NCBI RefSeq assembly: GCF_003028575.1
Contig: NZ_PYUD01000004.1
Location: 62,001-126,000 of the forward strand
Length of the DNA stretch: 64,000 nt
Source of the DNA: Halomonas urumqiensis
Lineage (GTDB): Bacteria; Pseudomonadota; Gammaproteobacteria; Pseudomonadales; Halomonadaceae
Direction of reading: 5' to 3'
Below the pieces are notes generated by a model. It saw only the letters and a list, made by a program, of their open reading frames with translations, was not told the origin of the DNA and ran no database searches. The position numbers and the translations under genes are program-made. This document shows, piece after piece, positions 46,046 through 55,175 of this stretch; within the stretch, counting starts at the first letter, position 1; the number at the start of each line of letters is the position of its first letter.

Positions 46046-47256
46046 TGGACACCTGGTGGCGCGCCTTGACCTTCACCCTGGGCTACAACACCAGCCTGGT
46101 GACGCTCGGCGCGATGCTGCTGGCCGCCGGCGCCGGGATGATCGGCACCTTCGTCTTGTTGCGCAAGCGCGCGCTGGTCAGTGACGCGATCAGTCATGCG
46201 ACGCTGCCAGGCCTGACGCTTGCGTTCATCATCATCGGTCTGCTTCAGGGCGATGGCCGCTGGCTACCCGGCCTGCTCATCGGCGCGGCTCTCAGTGCGG
46301 CGCTGGGGCTGTGGCTGGTGCAGGTGATCAGCGCGCGCACAAGGCTTGGCGAGGATGCCGCCATTGGTGCGGTGCTCTCGTCCTTCTTCGCCTTCGGGGT
46401 AGTGTTGATCACCGTGATTCAGTCGATGAACGTCACTGGCCAGTCGGGCCTGACGGGCTATCTCGTCGGTGCCACCGCCGGGATGCTGTCGTCGGAAGCC
46501 AAGTTGATCGCGCTCTGTTCGCTGGGTGTGCTCGCGGCGGTATTCGTGATGCGCCGCGAATTCTTGCTGGTCTGTTTCGATGCGGATTTCGCGCGTACCC
46601 AGGGCATCAATACCTGGCGAGTGGATCTTGCGTTACTGATGTTGCTGATGGCGGTGGTGGTGATCGGCCTCAAGGTCACCGGGCTTATCCTGATCGTCGC
46701 CCTGACCATCATCCCGCCGGTGGCTGCCCGCTTCTGGACCGATCACCCCATGGCCATGGTGGCGCTTGCCGCGTTTCTGGGAGCGCTTTCCGGGTATTTC
46801 GGGGTCACGCTCTCGAGTGTCGGCGAGGGCCTGCCCACCGGGCCATTGATAGTGCTTGCCGCCTTTGTGCTGTTCCTCGGCTCCTTCTTGTTCTCGCCGC
46901 GTCGCGGGGTGCTTGCCTCGTTGCTTGCCCACCAGCGCTTCAGGCGTCGTGTGCACCTGCGCCAGGGCTTGCTGTCGCTCTCCCGTGATGAACCGATCTT
47001 CGATGGCCTCACCCTGACACTGCTCAAGCGCGCCGGCTACATTCGGCGCGACGGCGTGGCCACTGCCGCGGGGCAGGCGGCGGCGCGCGATGCCGAACAC
47101 GAAGAGCGCCTGTGGGCGCTGTACCGGGAACGTTACCCCGACGATGCCCTGCATCGTGAGCATGCCGGGCTCACACCGATCGCCCAGGTGCTCTCGCCGG
47201 ACGCCGTTATGACGCTGGAAACCCAGTTGTTGTTACGAACGGAGGCGCGTCCATGA
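46045..47256 (+). CDS. Metal ABC permease with C-terminal winged-helix-like domain
   Basis: A 403-residue ABC-3 family permease. Residues about 10-285 form the membrane part (FVLLRKRALVSDAISHATLPG, VTGLILIVALTIIPPVAARF). Residues about 290-403 are soluble and read like a DtxR/MntR-type winged-helix region (RRRVHLRQGLLSLSRDEPIF, LLKRAGYIRRDGVATAAGQA, HAGLTPIAQVLSPDAVMTLE). Such TroC-type fusions are known in Mn transport operons. The domain may sense cytoplasmic metal and control transport. It overlaps the second permease gene by 4 bp. Confidence 0.85.
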   Translation: MDTWWRALTFTLGYNTSLVTLGAMLLAAGAGMIGTFVLLRKRALVSDAISHATLPGLTLAFIIIGLLQGDGRWLPGLLIGAALSAALGLWLVQVISARTRLGEDAAIGAVLSSFFAFGVVLITVIQSMNVTGQSGLTGYLVGATAGMLSSEAKLIALCSLGVLAAVFVMRREFLLVCFDADFARTQGINTWRVDLALLMLLMAVVVIGLKVTGLILIVALTIIPPVAARFWTDHPMAMVALAAFLGALSGYFGVTLSSVGEGLPTGPLIVLAAFVLFLGSFLFSPRRGVLASLLAHQRFRRRVHLRQGLLSLSRDEPIFDGLTLTLLKRAGYIRRDGVATAAGQAAARDAEHEERLWALYRERYPDDALHREHAGLTPIAQVLSPDAVMTLETQLLLRTEARP

Positions 47257-48176
47257 GCGATTTCATGATGTTCAGCCTGGTGCCGTTGGCGGTGGCGGTG
47301 ATCATCGGCATGACCTGCGCACTGCTCGGCAACTTCCTGGTGCTGCGCCGCCAGAGCTTGATCGGCGATGCCATCAGCCATGTGGCGCTGCCGGGCATCG
47401 TGGTGAGTTTCCTGTTGACCGGGGCGCTTTCTTCGCTTGCGATGATGCTCGGGGCGGGTGTCTCGGCGCTGGTGACGGTGGTGCTTATCGAGCTGGTGCG
47501 ACGATTCGGCCGGGTCGAGTCCAGTGCCGCCATGGGGGTCGTGTTCACCAGCCTGTTTGCGCTTGGCGTGCTGCTTCTGGAGTGGCATGGAGCAACGGGC
47601 GTGCATCTCGATGTGGAACATGCGCTGTATGGCAACCTGGAGAGCCTGATCTGGTTCGAGGGAACCGGCCTCGCCGCCCTTGTCGACCCGCAGGCGCTGG
47701 CGGGCTTGCCGCCGCAACTGGCGCGTGCCGCCAGCGTGGGCCTTGCGGTGGTGGTATTTCTGGTGATGTGCCGGCGGCAGTTGATCCTGGGTAGCTTCGA
47801 CCCGGATTTCGCCGCCAGCGTAAGGGCCCGCCCAGCCCTCGTCGATCTGCTGCTGGTGACCATGGTGGCCGTTGCCGCGATTGCTGCCTTCGAGGCGGTG
47901 GGCTCGATCATCGTCATCGCCATGTTCATCTGTCCGGCCGCTGCCGCGCGGCTGATGACCAATCGCCTGGCGACCCAGATCGCCTGGAGCCTTACGTTCG
48001 CGGCGGTATCGTCGGTATTGGGCTACGTGCTGGCGGGGTATGGGCCTGGTTGGCTGGGGTTCAACGCCTCGGTGAGTGCGGCGGGGATGATCGCCACGCT
48101 TTCCGGGGTGATTCTGCTGCTGGCCTGCCTGTTCGGCCCCGAGCGGCATCGCAGCGGGGCGGCCCGGGAGGCCTGA
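47253..48176 (+). CDS. Metal ABC permease, second subunit (TroD-like)
   Basis: A 307-residue ABC-3 permease with about eight helices (LGNFLVLRRQSLIGDAISHVAL, EAVGSIIVIAMFICPAAAARL). It lacks the C-terminal domain of its partner. Together with the first permease it would make an asymmetric channel, as in TroCD or MntCD of two-permease manganese importers. It is the last gene of the operon. Confidence 0.9.
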   Translation: MSDFMMFSLVPLAVAVIIGMTCALLGNFLVLRRQSLIGDAISHVALPGIVVSFLLTGALSSLAMMLGAGVSALVTVVLIELVRRFGRVESSAAMGVVFTSLFALGVLLLEWHGATGVHLDVEHALYGNLESLIWFEGTGLAALVDPQALAGLPPQLARAASVGLAVVVFLVMCRRQLILGSFDPDFAASVRARPALVDLLLVTMVAVAAIAAFEAVGSIIVIAMFICPAAAARLMTNRLATQIAWSLTFAAVSSVLGYVLAGYGPGWLGFNASVSAAGMIATLSGVILLLACLFGPERHRSGAAREA

Positions 48177-48263
48177 ACGCCTCCCTCGCTCTTCAACAGA
48201 GGTTGGCGGTGTATAGGATGATCGGTTAACGATCCGACTGGCTTGATATTTCAGGAGAAAGGC

Positions 48264-48866
48264 ATGGATGCCCTGGCATTCCTCGGGCCGGCGGCCCTCT
48301 ACATGATCTCGATGACCCTCACCCCGGGGCCCAACAACGTGATGCTTACCGCCTCGGGTGCCAACTACGGGTTCCTGCGCACGCTGCCGCATATCTTTGG
48401 CATCCTGGGCGGCTGTTTCCTGCTGTTTTCGGGCATCGCCCTGGGCCTGGGGCTGCTGTTCGAACGTTACCCGGTGGTGCAGACCTCACTGCGTGTGGTG
48501 GGTAGCGCCTACCTGCTCTATCTGGCCTGGCGGATCGCCACCGCACCGCCACCGGACCTGCGCCGCCGTGGCGAGGGGCGCCCCCTTAACTTCTGGCAGG
48601 CGGCGGCTTTTCAGTTCGCCAACCCCAAGGCCTGGGTGATGGGGCTGGCACTGATGGCCGGGTTTCTGCCCAATGGGGGCGATACGCTGGTCAATGCCCT
48701 GTTGCTTGCCGGTTTCGCTGAACTCGTGGCATTGCCCTGCATCGCGCTGTGGGCCGGTTTCGGCATGGCCATCGGCCGCTGGTTGCGTACCCCGCGTGCC
48801 TGGCGGGTGTTCAATGGCGTGATGGGTGGGCTTACCGCGGCGTGCGTGATATTCATTCTGGGGTGA
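48264..48866 (+). CDS. LysE/RhtB-family amino-acid exporter
   Basis: A 200-residue inner-membrane protein with six hydrophobic segments and the family opening (FLGPAALYMISMTLTPGPNNVMLTASG). Members export amino acids or their analogues; the substrate is not predictable. The ATG at 48264 has an AGGAGAAAGG ribosome binding site. A single-gene unit between the metal operon and the MscS-like channel. Confidence 0.88.
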   Translation: MDALAFLGPAALYMISMTLTPGPNNVMLTASGANYGFLRTLPHIFGILGGCFLLFSGIALGLGLLFERYPVVQTSLRVVGSAYLLYLAWRIATAPPPDLRRRGEGRPLNFWQAAAFQFANPKAWVMGLALMAGFLPNGGDTLVNALLLAGFAELVALPCIALWAGFGMAIGRWLRTPRAWRVFNGVMGGLTAACVIFILG

Positions 48867-48899
48867 CGCGAGAAAAACCCTGATGGTTTCGTAAAGGCA

Positions 48900-50684
48900 A
48901 TGATGATGCGTACTTCCCCTGCTAGGTTGTTGGTCCTGATCATGGGACTGGCAACCCTTTGTTTGATGACCAGCCAGTTGCTGGCACAGGAAGAGGATGG
49001 GCAGAAATGGATATCCGTTGATGCCTTGAACGCCGGGCTGGGGGAGCCGCCCGAGGAGGTGATGAGGTCGACGCCACGTGAATCGCTGCAAGGCTTCCTC
49101 TCGTTGACCGAGGCCGGCGACTACGAGAAGGCGGTGCATCACCTCGACCTCACCGAACTGGCAAGCGACGAGCAGGCCGAGCGCGGAGCAGCACTCGCCC
49201 GCCAGCTGGCGCTGGTGCTGAACCGGGGGGATTGGTTGAACGTCTCGGATCTTCCCGCCCGTCAGGATGCTGCCGTGGAAGACCCTTCAGGCCAGCATCC
49301 CCTGGTGGGCCAGCCGCGCCGCAACATCAAGATCTCCTCGCTCGACGCCCAGGGGCAGACACATGACATACGTATCGCTCGCTACCAGGTGGGCGAACAG
49401 GACCCTGTCTGGCTGATCACCGCCGATTCACTGAGGGCGGTACCGGCGCTGTACGAGGAGTATGGTCCGTCCTGGCTCGAGGACCATATTCCGCAGCACT
49501 TGAAAGCCTCTTTAGGGGTGCTGATGGTGTGGGAGTGGCTGGCGATACCGATCTTTCTGCTCGTCACCGGCCTGGTCGGGGGAGGCGTGCACCGTTGTGT
49601 CGGGCTGCTGGCCGGCTGGGTGCCTTTCGGCGCTGCGCGCACCTTCATCAGCGGCATACGGGTTCCCATGGCATGTATCGCCATGGCGCTCGTGGCTCAG
49701 ACACTGCTCGACTATGTCGTTTCCTTCTCGGGCGTGGTGACCAGCACGTTTCGGGTAGCACTGATCATCATCATGGCCTGGGGGGTTGGCCTGATGGCCC
49801 TCCGGCTGCTGGACTCGTTCCTGCTCAGCATGACCCAGCGGCTGGTGGGCGATGTCGACGACACCAAGCATCGCGACCAGCGCAAGCTTCTGACCTCACT
49901 TTATGCCCTGCGCCGGGGCATCATCCTGATCACGGTGGTGGCCGTGGCCGTCTACGTGCTGGGGCAAACCAACGTCTTCGGCACCCTGGGCATGACGTTG
50001 CTTGCCTCTGCCAGTGTGTTGACCGTGCTGGTGGGTATTGCCGGCCAGGCTGTACTGGGCAATATCCTTTCCTCGTTCCAGGTATCACTTGCCAAGCCCG
50101 TGCGCATTGGTGACCTGGTGGTCTTCGAGGGTCAGTGGTGCCATGTGGAGGGTATCTTTCACACGTTCATTCGGTTGCGCTCCTGGGACGAGCGCAGGCT
50201 AGTGGTGCCGATCAAGTACTTCGTGTCGAAGCCCTTCGAAAACCTCTCTGCCAAGAATGCCAAGCTCTACCGACAGGTCGTGATGACCCTGCACCTGAGC
50301 ACCGATGTGGCACTGTTGCGACAGACCTTCATCGATATCGCCGAGGCCGAAGACGCGGTGATCGAGCCGGAGAAGCTGGAGTGCCATGTGACCGGCCAGC
50401 GCGAGATGGCCCTGGAAATATCGTGCTACATGATGACTCGCGAACCCATGGGGGGATGGGTTGCCGAAAACAACGTCCGCGAGAAGTTGTTGGCGTTCAT
50501 CCGCGACCAGCATCCCGAGTGGTGGCCACGTGAGGTCACGGTGCTCAGCCACCACGATGTGACCATCGGTGAGGAGGGAAGCTGCCGCCACGTGACGACT
50601 CCCGCAACATCGCACCCGGTCAAGAAGCAAGGTTCTGTTGGTGGGGAGTCCGACGGATCAGGTGGCGGGGAAGCGTCCGGCTAA
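48900..50684 (+). CDS. MscS-family mechanosensitive channel
   Basis: A 594-residue protein with a signal peptide (to about 30), a periplasmic N-terminal domain of roughly 150 residues, about five transmembrane helices and the MscS core (LLASASVLTVLVGIAGQAVL, GNILSSFQVSLAKPVRIGDLV). The pore helix and beta domain follow (VVPIKYFVSKPFENLS). It should open on hypo-osmotic shock to release solutes, fitting a halophile next to a BCCT solute importer. The start is one of three consecutive ATGs (48900, 48903, 48906); AAGG spacing favours the second or third. Confidence 0.87.
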   Translation: MMMRTSPARLLVLIMGLATLCLMTSQLLAQEEDGQKWISVDALNAGLGEPPEEVMRSTPRESLQGFLSLTEAGDYEKAVHHLDLTELASDEQAERGAALARQLALVLNRGDWLNVSDLPARQDAAVEDPSGQHPLVGQPRRNIKISSLDAQGQTHDIRIARYQVGEQDPVWLITADSLRAVPALYEEYGPSWLEDHIPQHLKASLGVLMVWEWLAIPIFLLVTGLVGGGVHRCVGLLAGWVPFGAARTFISGIRVPMACIAMALVAQTLLDYVVSFSGVVTSTFRVALIIIMAWGVGLMALRLLDSFLLSMTQRLVGDVDDTKHRDQRKLLTSLYALRRGIILITVVAVAVYVLGQTNVFGTLGMTLLASASVLTVLVGIAGQAVLGNILSSFQVSLAKPVRIGDLVVFEGQWCHVEGIFHTFIRLRSWDERRLVVPIKYFVSKPFENLSAKNAKLYRQVVMTLHLSTDVALLRQTFIDIAEAEDAVIEPEKLECHVTGQREMALEISCYMMTREPMGGWVAENNVREKLLAFIRDQHPEWWPREVTVLSHHDVTIGEEGSCRHVTTPATSHPVKKQGSVGGESDGSGGGEASG

Positions 50685-50715
50685 TACTTGCTGCGTCTGG
50701 GTCGCCCTCGCGGGC

Positions 50716-51621
50716 CTATGCCCAGCGTGGGTCGGCGGTAAAGGCCACCGTGAACCAGCGTCGCTCCGGCGGAATGGAAAGTCCGGCACTGATCTGCTCG
50801 CGGATCTCATCGAGCACGGCAACGCCCTGGCCACGAGCGTACTCCGGCGTGGTGACGATATGGATCTCGATGTAGTGCCCGCGGCCGGCCTTGGCCACAT
50901 GGCTGAAGTATTCGACCAACCCCTCGCGCTGCATGACGGGTAGCATGGCCGCGTGCACCTCCTGGTCGATTTCGCTTGGCGCGATCAGGAATACCTCACG
51001 CAAGGCACGGCGAACGATACCGATGGGAACCGGGATGAAGGCCAGCGTCAGCGCCATGAGCAGCACGGAATCCACGTAGGGGACGAGGTGCGCGTGGGGC
51101 GTGCGTTCGAGCCACACGGCGATCAGGAAGGCGACCAGCAAAGCGGTGGTGATGAGTGCCGCCATCAGCCAGCCGTGCATGTCGATACGCACGAACTCCG
51201 ACTGGGCGCGGCGGTTGGTCAACTGCTGGTAGCGGGCCATGCCGAAGCAGACGATGCCAACCACCACCGCGTAGACGATGGCCAGGTCGAAGGCGAGTAC
51301 CTGGCCTCCCTCCATCAGGCCCCGGAAGGCGTTCAGGAACGCATAGAAGCACAGCAGCATCAGGATGCTGCCGTTGAGTGCGGCGACCAGCGGCTCCAGG
51401 TGCCAGAAGCCATGTTGAAAGCGCTGGCTGGCCTCGCGCACGGCGAGTTTCGCCACGAACAGTGCCAGGCTGGACATTGCCGCGTCGATCGTCGAGAACA
51501 CCCCATCGAATAGAATCGACTGGGAACCGGACAGCAGCCCGAAGCTGACCCCCAGGCTCGAGACCATCAGGGTGACGAAGATGGAAAGCTTGAGGGCGCG
51601 CTGTTCGAGGGAAGCCTGCAT
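50716..51621 (-). CDS. Cation diffusion facilitator family transporter
   Basis: A 301-residue protein with six hydrophobic helices and a C-terminal cytoplasmic domain (IAPSEIDQEVHAAMLPVMQ, GHYIEIHIVTTPEYARG) characteristic of CDF proteins. The FDGVFSTIDAAMSSLALFVAKL stretch stands where the usual helix-2 HxxxD motif would be; the metal-binding Asp pattern is FDGVFSTIDA. Metal specificity is not assigned. It converges on the MscS gene with a 31 bp gap. Confidence 0.82.
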   Translation of the reverse strand: MQASLEQRALKLSIFVTLMVSSLGVSFGLLSGSQSILFDGVFSTIDAAMSSLALFVAKLAVREASQRFQHGFWHLEPLVAALNGSILMLLCFYAFLNAFRGLMEGGQVLAFDLAIVYAVVVGIVCFGMARYQQLTNRRAQSEFVRIDMHGWLMAALITTALLVAFLIAVWLERTPHAHLVPYVDSVLLMALTLAFIPVPIGIVRRALREVFLIAPSEIDQEVHAAMLPVMQREGLVEYFSHVAKAGRGHYIEIHIVTTPEYARGQGVAVLDEIREQISAGLSIPPERRWFTVAFTADPRWA

Positions 51622-51832
51622 GTTCTGTCTCTTGGTGATCCCGGCTGTCGGGCGTTAGTCGAATCCGCCCATTCTAGCCGAGTGTCAGCCACCTTGGGGG
51701 ATGCCCAGGACCATCACCACATCCTTCCCGGCGGTGGATGTTTACCAACCGCGTGTGGCGTATTGTACGACTATCCTGCGACATGAAGGGCGAAACTCAT
51801 TCGTTCGGTTTTGCTGAAACGAGGGCGTGGCC

Positions 51833-52795
51833 GTGAATCAGTTGGATGGGTGGGAACAGCGCAGTGTCATGAGCATGTCGCCCGGCGGCTGGATTGCCGC
51901 GATGGCGTTGTGGCTGGGTGTCATCACTCTGGCGAGTGCCCAGGTGGAAGACCGTGTTACCTACCCGGATGTGGCGAGCATCCTCGCCGAACGCTGTGTC
52001 ATGTGCCACGCCGGCGAGCGCGCGATGGCTGGCCTGCGGCTGGACAGTTTCGAGGGTGTGGTGGCCGGCAGTGGCAATGGCCCGGTGGTGCGCGGGGGCG
52101 ACCCCGATACCAGCGAGCTGATCCTTAGGCTGCGGGGTGAGCATCTGCCCAGGATGCCAATGACCGGGCCGCCATTTCTTGCCGATGACGAGATTGCCTT
52201 GTTCGAGCGCTGGGTGGCCCAGGGGCTTTCCAAAGGCGAAGCCAAGACGGCTGACGATGCGGCGGTAACCACAGCGCCTCGTCCTGCCCCTGGCGAGCGG
52301 GTGACCTATACCCATGTGGCACCGATTCTTGCCCGGCACTGCGCACGTTGCCATACCGACAACGGACTGCATGGCCCTGCACCCGAGGGCTATCGGCTCA
52401 CGTCCCTGGCGGCCACGCTAAGTCCATCCGACCGGGTGAGGGTAGTGCCCGGCCATCCCGAGGCCAGCGAACTCATGCGGCGAATCCGTGGCCAGGCCAG
52501 GCCCAGAATGCCTCTCGATGCCCCGCCCCTGAGTGACGATGAGATTCAACTGGTCGAGACATGGATCAGAGAAGGTGCCCGCGATGCGTCTGGGCAAGCC
52601 GCCCCGATGCCCGTGGGTGCCAAGGTAAGATTGCATGGCAGGCTTGGCGAGCAATGGCAGTTGGATGGACTGCCGCTGGCGGTCGGTTCCGGCACACGTA
52701 TCGACAAATCGCCCCGGCCGGGAGACTACGTGCAGGTGCGCGGCCGGTTGGCGGCGGATGCGACCGTGAGGGTCGAACGTCTCCGCCGCCGTTAG
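51833..52795 (+). CDS. Two-domain c-type cytochrome-like protein with C-terminal OB-like domain
   Basis: A 320-residue exported protein. Two related modules each carry a CxxCH haem site (AERCVMCHAGERAMAGLRLD and ARHCARCHTDNGLHGP) followed by ELILRLRGEHLPRMP and ELMRRIRGQARPRMP repeats, typical of planctomycete-type cytochrome domains. A C-terminal beta-rich segment (about 255-320, VGAKVRLHGRLGEQWQ, DYVQVRGRL) looks like an OB or DUF5666-type fold. The GTG at 51833 has GAGGG at 7 bp. Electron-transfer partner unknown. Confidence 0.72.
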   Translation: MNQLDGWEQRSVMSMSPGGWIAAMALWLGVITLASAQVEDRVTYPDVASILAERCVMCHAGERAMAGLRLDSFEGVVAGSGNGPVVRGGDPDTSELILRLRGEHLPRMPMTGPPFLADDEIALFERWVAQGLSKGEAKTADDAAVTTAPRPAPGERVTYTHVAPILARHCARCHTDNGLHGPAPEGYRLTSLAATLSPSDRVRVVPGHPEASELMRRIRGQARPRMPLDAPPLSDDEIQLVETWIREGARDASGQAAPMPVGAKVRLHGRLGEQWQLDGLPLAVGSGTRIDKSPRPGDYVQVRGRLAADATVRVERLRRR

Positions 52796-52816
52796 CGGCA
52801 TTGCCGTGATGCCGCT
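52794..52816. terminator. Hairpin between convergent cytochrome and BCCT genes
   Basis: AGCGGCAT (52794-52801) pairs with ATGCCGCT (52809-52816) around a 7 nt loop. It spans the 20 bp between two convergent stops and could serve both transcripts, though there is no U-tract. Confidence 0.5.
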
Positions 52817-54405
52817 CAGCCAGGCTGGCTGGCATCCTTCTCGGCCACGGGCAGGATGCCTTGCTCCCGGGCCATGGCATAGGCGGCCTGCGGGCCGGCC
52901 CACAGCGAAGGCAACAGCACCAGCGAGACCGGAATCGCCGTGATCACGATGAACTGCTGCAATGCACCGATCTGCCCGGCGCCCATGTACAGCAGGATCC
53001 CCGCCATCAGCGCCATGGCGATGCCCCAGAAAGCGCGCACCAGAGGGCTTGGCTCGTCGTGGCCGGCACATACCACGGCAATCGCGTAACTCATCGAATC
53101 GCCGGTGGTGGCCACGAAGATGCTGGTCAGCACCAGGATGGCCAGCGCCATGAAGGTGCCGCCCGGCAGGGCTTGGGCCACGGTAAGGGTGGCCACGTCG
53201 AACTGGAAGTTGTTCAGCGCCTCGGTAAGGTCGATCGCTTCGGTCAGCTGGTAGTGGATGCCGGAGCCTCCCAGCAGGGTGAACCAGATGGAGGTGGCCA
53301 CCGGTGCCATCACCGCGACGGCAAGGATCATCTCGCGGATGGTGCGGCCTCGCGAGATACGCGCTACGAAGATCGCCATCAGCGGTGCGTAACCGATGAA
53401 CCAGGCGAAGAAGAACACCGTCCACCACTGCATCCACCAGGCGGGGGCCGTCTCGGCGCTCATGGTCGCCATGCGGAAGAAGGAGTTCAGGTATTCACCG
53501 AAGCCCTGACTGAAGGCGTTGACCAGAAACAGGGTCGGGCCGAAGACCAGGATCACCGCGGCAATGGCCAGTGCCAGGAAGACATTGAAGCGTGACAGCA
53601 CCTGAATACCCTTGTGAATGCCGGTCATGGCGGAAGTGACGTACACCAGAGCCAATGCCACCAGAATGGCCAGTTGCGTGGCGAAGCCCTGGCCGACACC
53701 GAACAGCTCATGCAGGCCGAAGCTCACCTGGGTCGCGAGAAACCCGATCGGCCCCACGGTGCCCGCAACCACCGCGATCACGCAGCAGGCGTCCACCACG
53801 CTTCCCGTGACGCCCTTCATCACGCGCTCGCCTAACACCGGATAGAGCAGGGTACGTGGCTTGAGCGGTTGCCCCTTCACATAGTGGGCATGGGCCAGCA
53901 CGATGGCGGATAGCGAACCCAGTACCGCCCAGGCCAGAAAGCCCCAGTGCATGAACGACTGCGCCAGTGCACCGGCCACCGCCTCGGCGGTGCCCGCTTG
54001 CGTATCGAAGGCCGGTGGCGTGACCACGAAGTGGTAGATCGGCTCGCCGGCGGCGAAGAACACGCCGCCTCCGGCCAGCAGGGTGCACATGATCATCGAC
54101 AGCCACTTGAAGGTGCTCAGCTGTGGCGAGGTAAGGTTGCCTACTCTTGCCCCGGCGGCTGGCGAGATGGCAACGCCGATGGCGATCAGGAAGGTCAGCA
54201 GCAGCAGGAGCTGGAAGTAGGTGCCAAGGGTCTCGGCTGTCCAAGCGAAGCCCGCGCTGATGGTGTCCGCCACCAGGGTGATGTCGTAGAGTGAAAGCGC
54301 CACGAAGGCGAGAATGAAGCCGATGCTGAGAAGCATGACCAGCGGGTCGCCGAAGTGCGAAAGGCGGTTGGCCCGGGGGCCGGGAGGCGTGTCGTTCGAA
54401 GGCAT
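52816..54405 (-). CDS. BCCT-family transporter (betaine/choline/carnitine type)
   Basis: A 529-residue sodium- or proton-coupled secondary transporter with about twelve helices. Family landmarks include GGGVFFAAGEPIYHFVVTPP, SFMHWGFLAWAVLG, KGIQVLSRFNVFLALAIAAV and WWTVFFFAWFIGYAPLMAIF. The substrate is probably a quaternary amine or an osmolyte such as glycine betaine, or a related sulfonate or sulfonium compound. The ATG at 54405 gives the usual BCCT length; an upstream ATG at 54441 adds 12 residues. Ribosome binding sites are weak for both. Confidence 0.88.
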   Translation of the reverse strand: MPSNDTPPGPRANRLSHFGDPLVMLLSIGFILAFVALSLYDITLVADTISAGFAWTAETLGTYFQLLLLLTFLIAIGVAISPAAGARVGNLTSPQLSTFKWLSMIMCTLLAGGGVFFAAGEPIYHFVVTPPAFDTQAGTAEAVAGALAQSFMHWGFLAWAVLGSLSAIVLAHAHYVKGQPLKPRTLLYPVLGERVMKGVTGSVVDACCVIAVVAGTVGPIGFLATQVSFGLHELFGVGQGFATQLAILVALALVYVTSAMTGIHKGIQVLSRFNVFLALAIAAVILVFGPTLFLVNAFSQGFGEYLNSFFRMATMSAETAPAWWMQWWTVFFFAWFIGYAPLMAIFVARISRGRTIREMILAVAVMAPVATSIWFTLLGGSGIHYQLTEAIDLTEALNNFQFDVATLTVAQALPGGTFMALAILVLTSIFVATTGDSMSYAIAVVCAGHDEPSPLVRAFWGIAMALMAGILLYMGAGQIGALQQFIVITAIPVSLVLLPSLWAGPQAAYAMAREQGILPVAEKDASQPG

Positions 54406-54583
54406 GGAGTAGGCTCTAGCGGAAGAGAATGACCGGGCCATGCGGGCATGGCGCCGACTAGAGCGACAGCATGATAACAGTCATGCGACTAATGTCTAAC
54501 TGCCTGGGCTGTTTGCGGGTAATTCGTTGGCGGGGCTGCACATTCAGGGCCGCGGGGACCGTGCTGCATGATGCGGCGGAGGA

Positions 54584-55024
54584 CTAGCGCCGCAGATTGT
54601 CCATGGGCGGCTTGCCCAACAAGCGCAGCAGTCCGTTGCGACAGCCGCGCAGCCATGGGTAAAGCTGGGCCGTGCGCGCCTGGTCGGCGAACAGGCGGTA
54701 CATCAAGCGGTTGAATACGCCGCTGCGGGTGCCCAGCAAGGTCATGCGGTGCAGGGCATCGCTACCGTGGTACCAGCGTTCACCGACCTGCAGGGCGAAC
54801 CCCTCGTCGAGGTCGATACCCTGCGCCGTGAGCTCGTCGCGTGCCTGGCCTGGCGCCCGCCCATCGATGAGTTCCAGCTCGCCGACATCGCGTCGGATGC
54901 GCTGCAGGCGCACATAGCGCCGGCACATCGGGCATTCGCCGTCGTAGACAAGGCGCAGCCGTGGGGAGGCACCTTGCGGATCGGTCGTGTCCGAGGTGTC
55001 CGGGCGCGGGTTCTGGTGTGGCAT
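54584..55024 (-). CDS. DCC-family thiol-disulfide oxidoreductase-like protein (DUF393)
   Basis: A 146-residue protein with the family motif LVYDGECPMCRRYVRLQRIR (D-x-x-C-x-x-C), then a thioredoxin-like pattern (GRWYHGSDALHRM and LMYRLFADQARTA analogues) and a C-terminal RNGLLRLLGK tail. Cytoplasmic redox function is inferred from the CPMC motif only. The ATG at 55024 gives a compact DCC domain; 65 further upstream residues in frame look non-coding. It lies upstream of the BCCT gene on the same strand with a 178 bp gap. Confidence 0.75.
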   Translation of the reverse strand: MPHQNPRPDTSDTTDPQGASPRLRLVYDGECPMCRRYVRLQRIRRDVGELELIDGRAPGQARDELTAQGIDLDEGFALQVGERWYHGSDALHRMTLLGTRSGVFNRLMYRLFADQARTAQLYPWLRGCRNGLLRLLGKPPMDNLRR

Positions 55025-55175
55025 GGGGTTCCCCGGCAGGCGATGGCGGATGTCACACCCAGCATGCGCGTTACCTACTAGGCTTGCCAGTGACCAGTGG
55101 GGATTGCCATCAGTGCGGTCATGGCATCGCGACAGGCCCATGCGGATCGAGACAATCGTCAACACGGAGGTGACC

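Noticed and set aside
44274..48176. ZnuABC zinc importer
   Set aside because: The binding protein lacks the His-rich loop and has an aspartate fourth ligand; two permeases, one with a regulator-like tail, fit a TroABCD/Mnt-type system better.
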